Positions 55,404-64,000 of a stretch of 64,000 nucleotides of DNA are shown in pieces; the first letter of the stretch is position 1, and each line of letters begins with the position of its first letter. The notes beneath the pieces were generated by a model. It had not been told where the DNA came from, made no database searches, and saw nothing but the letters and a program-made list of their open reading frames with translations. The DNA lies in assembly GCA_022701365.1 (NCBI GenBank), contig JAKUHH010000028.1, positions 62,001 to 126,000 of the forward strand, written 5' to 3'. The stretch comes from Mycocentrospora acerina (taxonomy: Eukaryota > Ascomycota > Dothideomycetes > Pleosporales). The translations under genes and the position numbers were made by a program.

Positions 55404-56786
55404 CTACATACCTATCCCCCCAAACGTGATACCCCGCTTCGTAAACCCCTGGTAAATCTCATCCAGCACTCCCCTTTTCCTCTTCCTCCCTTCTTCCTTT
55501 TCCAGCCGCTCCACCTCCTCGTCCTCATCAACCATCGCATCCTCCTCGGTTCTGGGCTTCCACGCAGCAATACTCCCGTCTGCGTGTGCCGAGTACATTT
55601 CCACGTCATGCGCACGCCAGGCTAGAGAGGTGATTCTGTCTTTTGTGGCTTGCTGGAATTTTGCAGTACTGGCAATGGCGGCGGCTTCGGCGGGCGAGGG
55701 TGCTACAGCGGGGCGACGAAGACGCTGAGATAGCTTCCCGTCGAAGAGCTCGTAGGCGAGAATTTCGTGTCCGTTGGGGTAGAACATGACATCTGCGTTG
55801 GGTTGAAGGTTGTATGCGAGAGGTAGGACGGGGATGCAGGGTGCGAGGCCGTGGTTTCTGACCATAGGGCCGAAGTTGGCGAGCGTGTTGGCGCCCGTTT
55901 CCGTATCCCAGACACGGATGCGTTGGTCGTGCCCGCAGGTTACTACGTGTCTACCATCTTCAGTCCATACGATGCCGTTAACGGGCCCTCTGTGCGCCTG
56001 TCCGCGTGTCGCGTTGCGGGAGAATGAAGATGAAGCATTTCTAAGTACACCGATGGAGTCCTCGAGGTCGAGAGCACCGAGCTCACCGATGCTGCGGCGA
56101 ATGTCCCAGAAGCGGACACTGCCATCTGTGGCGCCGCTCGCGAGGACGTGTTCGCGCACAGGGCTCCATGCCGTGGATAGAATGGCGCCAGAGTGCCCAG
56201 CGAGACTGTGAGTACTTGCGCCGGAGCGAAGATCAATAAGGCGGACATTAGGGGTTTGTGTAGCACATGCGACGAGGAGATGTGATGCGATGGGCGAGAG
56301 GGCAATGTTGTAGACTACTGCGTCGAGGTCAAACGAAGCAGAGGGCGCAAGTGTTTCGCTAGAGTACAGCTTCACCGTGTGATCATACGAGGAAGTAAGG
56401 AATGCGAGGGAGTCGAAGGGGTAGAAGCAGAGCTGTGTAATCCCCAGTTTATGTTCCTCTGCGGTCTTATTCACTGTAGACAGAGGCAAGTACGTCTCCC
56501 CCGCTTCAGTCGTGTTTGTCTGTGACTCGAGGTCCCATATTGCAATAGAAGAGTCTGCACCGCCGGAGAGCAGATATCTGCCCTCAAACCTATCGATTGT
56601 GATCGCATTCACGCCAGCCACATGCGCGGGGATGCGCTCATGAGGATCGTCTTCGGAAGGGAGACGCTGGCCAAAGCTCACAGTGGATGGCTGGAGCGCA
56701 TAGATGAGGCGCGAGGTTGTTGCGCGTCGGAGAACATCGTTAGAGGTGAGGCCGAAGGCGCGGTCAAGCAAGTGTTGAGTGGTCAT
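55404..56786 (-). CDS. ERCC8: WD40 protein, CSA/ERCC8-like (Rad28/Ckn1 type)
   Basis: Single exon, 460 residues from the ATG giving MTTQHLLDRAFGL. Several WD40 repeats are clear: AGVNAITIDRFEGRYLLSGG with SSIAIWDLE, FLTSSYDHTVKLYSSE, LAGHSGAILSTAWSPVREHV with GSVRFWDIR, and HRGPVNGIVWTEDGRHVVTC with QRIRVWDTE. The N-terminal helix (LLDRAFGLTSNDVLRRATTS) before the propeller and the DIRR motif are those of Cockayne-syndrome-A-type proteins. DIRR/WDxR motifs in this group contact DDB1 of the CUL4 ubiquitin ligase, which acts in transcription-coupled nucleotide excision repair. The C-terminal tail (EEVERLEKEEGRKRKRG) is charged with a likely nuclear localisation signal. The gene is divergent, only 165 bp from the gene at 56952. 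Confidence 0.85.
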   Translation of the reverse strand: MTTQHLLDRAFGLTSNDVLRRATTSRLIYALQPSTVSFGQRLPSEDDPHERIPAHVAGVNAITIDRFEGRYLLSGGADSSIAIWDLESQTNTTEAGETYLPLSTVNKTAEEHKLGITQLCFYPFDSLAFLTSSYDHTVKLYSSETLAPSASFDLDAVVYNIALSPIASHLLVACATQTPNVRLIDLRSGASTHSLAGHSGAILSTAWSPVREHVLASGATDGSVRFWDIRRSIGELGALDLEDSIGVLRNASSSFSRNATRGQAHRGPVNGIVWTEDGRHVVTCGHDQRIRVWDTETGANTLANFGPMVRNHGLAPCIPVLPLAYNLQPNADVMFYPNGHEILAYELFDGKLSQRLRRPAVAPSPAEAAAIASTAKFQQATKDRITSLAWRAHDVEMYSAHADGSIAAWKPRTEEDAMVDEDEEVERLEKEEGRKRKRGVLDEIYQGFTKRGITFGGIGM

Positions 56787-56951
56787 ATGCAACTACATTC
56801 TTTGGAGGTTGAGGAAGGAGCTCGAGACAGAACATGACGTCGATTCTAAGCCTTGTGAAGCTTTGACCAATGGTTTATGTAAGACATTCACTTCATCGCT
56901 AGTAGCGTTTTCACATTTTCTCAACTACAGCAACAACACCAGAGGCCAACT

Positions 56952-57643
56952 ATGATCAAGCAAAGTAACAATCGCGGTAGATTTATGCGCCCGCCATCAG
57001 AGTCGTCAGACGGAGGTGATAGCACAAATCTGCAAAGACCTCCCAGGCGACTCGCGAACGTCTACGACGCTGTTGCAGGTGATATGACTCGATATCTGGC
57101 CTGCCAGAGTTTGCGTTGACGGTGAAAAAAGGAAACGTCACTCAGGTGGGTCTTGTTGGAAGAGTGGCAGCTGCCAAGAGCTCCAAGCAGCCTCTCCGCC
57201 CAGATGAAGTTCTTTTCAAGCAGAGCAACGCACCAGTGCGATACGAGGAAACCGATTACTACTACGCCCACGCCAGGTTGCCGCATGACCAGCAACTGCC
57301 CAGTGGTGACTTGTTAAGCGCAATAAATGCTCACATATCGAACTTGTATGCCAAGACAGAGGAACCTGGACGCCCGAAAGCCTGGAAGAGCATGGATGAG
57401 ACAGCACTGATCGCTTTGGGTATTTTGATTGAAGAGACGGCGAAAGAGGCGCTGGGCAAGACGGGAGACTTGACGTTTCTTGAGGCGGCCGATGAGGAGG
57501 AGGCGAAGGCAATAGCAGCTCAAGATGAGAGAGAATACAAGAGGATGAAAAGGTCGACATTCAAGGATAAGGAAGTAGAAGAAGAGTCTGATACAAGTTT
57601 GTGGTCATCCTCTAGTGATGATTCGACCGAGGATTCCGAATGA
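56952..57643 (+). CDS. Small acidic protein, function unknown, 5' splicing unresolved
   Basis: The solid part is 57108-57643, beginning EFALTVKKGNVTQVGL and ending in an acidic Ser/Asp tail (SSSSDDSTEDSE). It contains a well-formed block SMDETALIALGILIEETAKE that looks like a conserved helix pair. The likely start is the ATG at 56952 (MIKQSNNRGRFMRPP). That upstream frame meets a TGA within 20 bases after 57100, so an intron or frame change is needed. Two phase-correct GT-AG choices end at 57107: a 29-bp intron from 57079, unusually short, or a 92-bp intron from 57016, which removes RRLANVYDAVAG. With the first, the protein has about 221 residues; with the second, about 200. I recognise no named family. 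The basic N-terminus and acidic tail suggest a nuclear or chromatin role, which is a guess. It shares a 165-bp divergent promoter with the CSA-like gene. Confidence 0.6.
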
Positions 57644-58013
57644 GTGGGTTACAGAGATGTGAGAAATACGCTCAAAGAGCAAAATGAATAGGGACGTGAA
57701 AGGATCGCTCCGGCAGCAAGAGAGCAGCGGCGGGGGAAGGAGTCAAAGATAGGACATCTCAAGATATGCATGTTGCCAAGAGAAGGCTACTCATGTCTCT
57801 GAGCAGAATGTGTGCATATTGTGCCGCTGGTGGTAGTAGACTGTATGGGTCGCGACTGCCTTCCTGAGAGCTGTTAGCTTAATTTACAGTCAACAAGGCA
57901 CACCTCATCGTAAATCTCAACAATTCTCCCAATCACCACACTCAATACCTTCGCCACGTATTCTGGTCATACCATTCCTAGGAATTCTATTTTCTCTTGT
58001 GCCCTCAAGCATC
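57644..58013. other. Intergenic region upstream of MND1
   Basis: About 370 bp between the small acidic protein and MND1, both on the plus strand. Contains the MND1 promoter. Nothing specific recognised. Confidence 0.5.
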
Positions 58014-58773
58014 ATGGTATGGCTACTCATCATTGTAACATGCGCAACCGCTGACTTGATGACAGGCACCTAAACTCAACCCCAACCCGCAAAAGGCAGC
58101 AGCCATTGTCGCCTACTTTCACAAGACTTCGCATGCACACAGCATCAAGGAGCTTGAAAAGACGCTGCCTCAGATTGCATCGATCAACGGTATGCAGGTC
58201 AAAGACTATCTGAATGCACTTGGAGAGGACAATAAGATTCGAGTTGAGAAGATTGGCAGCGGCAACTGGTACTGGAGTTTCCCCAGTGACGACAAAAAGG
58301 CGAAAGAAGCTGCCCGTGAAAAGGCAAAAGAAGAATGGGGCAAGGCCGATGCACAGGTTGTAGAGTACCAGTCCAAGGTAGACGCAGCAGGTGCTGCACG
58401 ATCTGAAGATGACGACATGCTTATGGAGATGGGTACATAGTTTGTCCAACACTTGATCCAATGTGTTAATTTTTTCCCAGGTGACGATCGGCAGACGCTC
58501 ATCATCAAGCATACACAACTCACCCAGGAGGTCAAGCAGCTGCGAACAGAGCTAGCCGCATACAGCGAGCAGGACCCAGTAGAGATGGAGAGAAAAGCAG
58601 CCGAGACTCTAAAGGCCAAGGCCAATGCGGATAAATACACTGATCAGATCTACTCGATGGAAAGTTGGTTCCGGGGAATGCTGGCGGGAAACAGGGAGGA
58701 GATTGACAATACGCTCAAGATGCTCTACGGAGACGAGTATGATGAGGAGGCGGAGGGTTTACGTGAAACGTGA
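58014..58773 (+). CDS. MND1: Meiotic recombination protein MND1
   Basis: Three exons: 58014-58016 (start codon only), 58066-58432 and 58481-58773, giving 220 residues (yeast Mnd1 219). Introns are 49 and 48 bp, GT-AG. After the first splice the protein reads MAPKLNPNPQKAAAIVAYFH. The N-terminal winged-helix has HSIKELEKTLPQI, QVKDYLNALGEDN and the hallmark KIGSGNWYWSFPSD. It is followed by a long coiled coil (about 85-190) with KHTQLTQEVKQLRTELAAYS, and a short C-terminal helix (YSMESWFRGML). Mnd1 pairs with Hop2 through the coiled coil; the complex stimulates Dmc1/Rad51 strand invasion during homologous chromosome pairing in meiosis. The partner gene HOP2 is not in this window. A first coding exon consisting of the ATG alone is unusual but gives the only reading that joins to the conserved N-terminus. 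Confidence 0.94.
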
Positions 58774-59646
58774 GGGACATGTCAGTCTTGTATTTCTTTA
58801 AAAGAGAGAATTTGCAGCACCCAACATGGTGGAGGGAGACTAGATGTCAAATGTGGCAATATCTGGGGAGAGAACCAAGGAATTTATCCTGCATGGAGGG
58901 TGTGTACATGTATCAGGAGTAAACTTCACTGAGAGAAGATCATACGACGTATCCCTTGATAATGTGAGTTCAAAACATACACGTTCCGAAGTGAGAAAGC
59001 AATTTCTAATACACGTCGCTGTCAATGGCCTGTTCCTGTTCCGTCGTCGTAGCGCCAAAGGGCGTGAGAGAGAAGACTCGTGTGAGATGCATCAGAGTTT
59101 CTGCTGTTGCTCGTCTCGGTGCATATGAGTGTATTGTAGTAGTATTAGTGGTGTCGTGGTGTAGTGGTGTAGTGGCGTAGCAGAGTAGTGGTGTAGCAGC
59201 CACACAGGACATGGGTCAGCCCCGCATTGGCACAGCGCAGTCCTCTCTAGGGCGTGTTCGTGTCCATGCCCAGCACTCGAGAGTGGCGTTCGGCGCCGAT
59301 GACACAGGCAAGCTCGGTGAGTGGACGAGCATGCCGAGTGTCACGCCCTTGCACGTACGAGCGAGAGCGAGAGCGGTCTGGACAACAACCAACCGCTTGC
59401 CCATGCTAGAAAAATATCGCGGTGCCGCAGCGTGGCCAATCAGCGCAGGCCCGACTCCGGGGACATAATTCACAAGTGATCGACTCACACCAACCCCACA
59501 TCCACAGTGACGCACGCAGAGACGCATACTGGACGGTAGTGTAGTTGACTATTTTTCTTCTCTTATTCTTCTTCTTTTTCTTCTTCTTTACATTCAGTCA
59601 CCCTTCTTCTTCCTTCCCCCAGCAATCACACTGCACAGCCATAGTC
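58774..59646. other. Intergenic region upstream of DAHP synthase
   Basis: About 870 bp holding the MND1 3' region and the DAHP synthase promoter. It includes a TAGTGGTG-type repeat (59145-59199) and a CTT/TTC pyrimidine run just before the start (59550-59600), typical of a highly expressed fungal gene leader. No gene was recognised in the short frames here. Confidence 0.55.
59145..59199. repeat. TAGTGGTG-type imperfect tandem repeat
   Basis: About 55 bp of tagtggtg/tagtggcg/tagcag units, in the intergenic region between MND1 and DAHP synthase, about 450 bp upstream of the latter's ATG. Confidence 0.75.
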
Positions 59647-60941
<1,295 letters not shown>

Positions 60942-62111
60942 TGTTTTCTTCTCTTCTCCTTTTCAAAAAAAACCCCTCTCCACTTTAACCTCTTCTCATG
61001 GTACTTTTATAAAAACTCGGACGGACGGACGGATGGATGAGCGCACGAACGAGCGAACGAATGAATGGATAAATGGCGTTTTTGTTTCTCCCCCTTTCTC
61101 CAGCGCTGACGCTTTGCGAAAAAATAACTCGAGGCAAAGACGCGGAAGGGGGGAATAGACGGGAAGATATCCAGGAGAAACTATCAAAAGTCTTTTTTTG
61201 TTTTCTTCACCACCTCATATCCTCCAACGAGCATGCGTGATGTGATTGACGTCCTGGTCTATGGTTTATCGTCTCCGCATCCTCTTTTAGGCCTGCAAAC
61301 AACGGGCTTCATCAAGAGTTGGTTCTGTCAGACAGCGACGACAACGACAACAACAACAATGGTATTTATTTGGTCCAAGTCACACGTATATCAAGTGAAG
61401 TACAATAAAAAATCTGCGTCGATTTTATTTTTATCTAGGTCATGACAGATGAATTTTGCTCATAATCCTGCTCCACCCCCTTCACACACACAGTGAGTCT
61501 GAGTCCGAGTCCGATTCTAAACCCCACCGCCCACCACCCGCCGCCATTTTGTCCCATCCCATCTGCAAGAACCCGAAAAGGAAAGGCCAACAAATGAAAC
61601 AAATGAAAAAGGGTATTACAGGTGAATTCGTGAAGATGTGAGAAATAAAAAAAAGGGCCATGGCACCATACCTAGTCATACTATAAAAAGTCCAAGGTCA
61701 TCAAGGCAAGTAAGTCATAAAGCAGAATCTGCAGAATCTGCACCGTCGTCGTTGTAGAAACGTATTTTTTTTGCCGTTTGCAAAGCATACGCTAAAAAAG
61801 GAGTGTTCTTTTTTTTGTATTTAAAAAGTTGTGGCATTCGCGCTGCTGAGAAAGAGTAGTTGCGTGGCTTGTTTCCTGGAGCGTGCGCGTCAACGCAGAG
61901 GTGTGGTGTTGTTTGAGAAAAGAAAAAATAGCCGTGGGATGGACGTGGTGTGAGAAAAAAAACTCAAATCGAAACGGATTGGTGAAAGTCGGTCTCATGG
62001 CATCCAGAACGAAAGGAGGAACCCGCCCACGAGACGGGCAGTGTACTTGGTCTGGTTGGCGGTCGAGATGCTGACCATGCGTCGTTGCTGGAGATAATCT
62101 GCTGTGAAGCA
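60942..62111. other. Intergenic region with 3' repeats of DAHP synthase
   Basis: About 1.2 kb between convergent genes. 61018-61084 carries the GGAC and GAAC/GAAT units annotated separately. The rest is AT-mixed with several A- and T-runs (61390-61430, 61640, 61790-61830). No credible gene seen. Confidence 0.55.
61018..61084. repeat. GGAC then GAAC/GAAT tetranucleotide tract
   Basis: Positions 61018-61040 are GGAC/GGAT units, 61044-61070 are GAAC/GAGC/GAAT units, followed by atggcgttttt at about 61072-61084 and a pyrimidine tract. It lies 77 bp after the DAHP synthase stop codon, so probably in its 3' UTR. The order matches the sense strand of the tract at 16613-16783. Confidence 0.85.
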
Positions 62112-63999
62112 TTAGCATACTGCATCCGTCACCTTCTTCATGTTCAGAAACTCACAATTCTCCTTCACTAGCTGCGCCACCTGCCGCACAAAATTGACGC
62201 TTGTTGCATCGCCGAACCCAACCTCCTGGTCCCACGCATGATCCGGGTTGACCAATGGATTGCACTTGCGGTTGTATTTCCACCGGAAGATTTGCTGGAT
62301 GAAATGAATTCTAGTGTCAATCTCTCTGCACGCGGCATCAGCCTTTTCCTGCGCTGCTCTATGATCAATACCCTCTGTTGCAGACCGGGTTGCCATGACG
62401 AGATGGATCGTCTTCTGTTGATCTTCAAGTGCCATGCACATGCCTACCACTGCCACAAAGGCGGCGAGCCACTTGTCACAGCCCTTGGATGACTTGAACA
62501 TCTGCTGCAGCTTGTTGAGCAGGTTACTTTGGATTGTGTGTTGTAGGCGCGAGAAGAAGTATTTGAGTTGACGGTTCGTCATGCGTGGTGAGGTGTAGTT
62601 CTCGACGTACGCGTTGCCGTCGCGAAATGAATGCATGCGCGACAGGGTGGAGATCTTAGTCTCTTCAGCGATGGTGAGTGTGTGAGACATTATGAAGGTC
62701 ACAACAATGAGGCGATACACCTCACGGAATAGATTAACCTGGATGTGATTAGTACAATACCCTCCGCAAAGCTAACATGTATGGGGCACATACCTCATCA
62801 TCGCTCTTTGGCTTGACCCTTGTCATCAGCTTGAAAAGCCTTTGCTGGAAATCGTTGTCGTCCTCCATCCAGCAAAGCTCACCAAATGCATCGAGGTGAT
62901 GTTCAACAATCTCGTTGATGTATTTTTCGTACCGCTTTTCGTCGCTGTGGTTTATCAGCACCATACCCAAGGCTGGGCTCTGCTTCTCGACGGCAATTCT
63001 CTCGTGAGTAACCGGGTCCGTCTTGTACTGGATTTGTTTTAACAATGCGGTTCCTCTCGGAACGAACTCATACACCTTGACTGGGAACCTAGGCATGTGA
63101 TGCTGGCCACATGTCATCATGACCGTCATTTCCACGTTGCCCCAGTGTTGAATGTGATGTGTGACAAACGTCTCAAGGTGCTTGTTTTCGTGCATTTGTG
63201 TAATGAGTACAGGAAGGAAGGACTCTGCCAGGTCGATGAGTTTGATACGCGAACATCCCAAGCCACAATCTGCGTTCGGGCGCTGGGAACGCTTCAAGCA
63301 TCGATCGCACGTGTCCCCCGGTCCGCACTTGTCTCTCTGCAACACGCAATGCCAACAAGCTACTATTTTCCGCATATCATGGGCTGCTTTGGCAACCGTG
63401 GGCTCCAGATGGGTTCCAAGAGTCCTGCCGCCGGATTTGCTTAAGTTTTTCGCTCCATTTCTTGAAGACTCGGGTTCTGGAGACGCATCAAATGTCATTT
63501 CGGGCACACTTCTTCCGGGTGGGAAGACGGTTTGCAATGTACTTGTAAGTTGTGGCGCCATTTGATTTGATTGCTGGGTGGGAAACTGAACCATGACCAT
63601 GCCAGGGTCCGAGTGCTGATAGGCTGGGAACCTTCTGTCTGAGCTAGTAGGACTAAGTGCTGAAGCCTGTGGGCTGGCGGCCGATTGAAGCGGAGAGTGT
63701 GCATATTGATCAATCGACGATGTGCCGGGCGACGAAGGAGGAAGCTGATAACCAACAGTATAGTTCTCCGTGAACAAGGCTGACGTTTCGTCGAAGTTGA
63801 CAAAATTTTGAGCATCTGGGGAAGGCGATACTCCAGTAAGGCGCATTTGAACTCCACTATGGTTGTGCACTTGGGCATATGGAGCAGCAACATTAGGGTG
63901 ATGTACATAGCTCTGAGCTGCTACCGGAAACATGTTGTCCATTGGTGGTGCCGTGGGTTCGCTGGGTGAAATCAGAAAAGACGGGTCTGTAGAGTTCAT
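62112..63999 (-). CDS. Zn2Cys6-type transcription regulator (possibly 5'-incomplete)
   Basis: Two exons, 63999-62794 and 62738-62112, with a 55-bp GT-AG intron; 610 residues. The ATG at 63997-63999 lies at the window edge, so an earlier exon cannot be excluded. The N-terminal 200 residues are Ser/Pro/Gln/His-rich and disordered, as in activation regions. A Cys block near residues 215-250 reads CWHCVLQRDKC, GPGDTCDRC, then DCGLGC: spacing C-x2-C-x6-C-x5-C-x2-C-x10-C with an extra Cys three residues on. This fits a Zn2Cys6 binuclear cluster with a longer last loop. Unlike most such factors the cluster is internal, and no typical fungal_trans middle-homology domain is evident. The C-terminal 350 residues are helical and conserved-looking (ITQMHENKHLETFVTHHIQH, IFRWKYNRKCNPLVNPDHAW). 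Target unknown; a nuclear regulator by inference. Confidence 0.8.
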
Positions 64000-64000
64000 G

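Overview
This is a 64-kb piece of nuclear chromosome from a filamentous ascomycete fungus. The introns are short (about 45-135 bp, mostly near 50), genes are spaced by 0.2-4.5 kb with no operons, and the proteins are typical of moulds: a HET-domain protein, a Zn2Cys6 regulator, a hybrid histidine kinase, a SERCA Ca2+-ATPase, a Yor1-like ABC transporter and Stt4. The style of the proteins suggests Dothideomycetes, perhaps Pleosporales; that is an impression, not a measurement. I reconstructed 20 loci by joining exons by hand at splice sites that restore the reading frame and the family sequence.

Layout. 0-10 kb: a small tail-anchored-like membrane protein, an ABCC (Yor1-like) exporter and ornithine aminotransferase, all on the minus strand. 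11.5-16 kb: a GCK-III/Ste20-type kinase facing a secreted CE1-type acetylxylan esterase, with a nested inverted-repeat structure between them. 16.9-24 kb: two minus-strand genes, a large low-complexity fungal protein of unknown function and a zinc-finger regulator, with many microsatellites around them. 26.6-44.4 kb: three large plus-strand genes, STT4 phosphatidylinositol 4-kinase (nine exons), a hybrid histidine kinase and a SERCA-type Ca2+ pump. A 4.5-kb stretch with no recognisable gene lies upstream of the histidine kinase. 45.7-51.8 kb: an accessory-looking pocket with a multicopper oxidase broken by an in-frame stop, a HET-domain protein and a membrane-anchored histidine-phosphatase-family protein. 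52.2-64 kb: a lysine-methyltransferase-like protein, a conserved disordered protein, a CSA/ERCC8-like WD40 protein, a small acidic protein with an unclear 5' end, MND1, DAHP synthase and a Zn2Cys6-type regulator at the right edge.

Most genes are ordinary housekeeping, signalling or secretion genes and do not form one pathway. Loose functional themes are Ca2+/phosphoinositide/two-component signalling (26-44 kb) and DNA repair plus meiosis (CSA-like and MND1, 55-59 kb). I found no CRISPR array, rRNA, tRNA, intact transposon or biosynthetic cluster, and no clear novel system. The points most worth checking are the nonsense-mutated laccase-like gene, the nested inverted repeat at 14.53-14.70 kb, a shared tetranucleotide layout in two 3' regions, GC-AG introns, first coding exons of only 3-6 nt, and several conserved proteins without known function.
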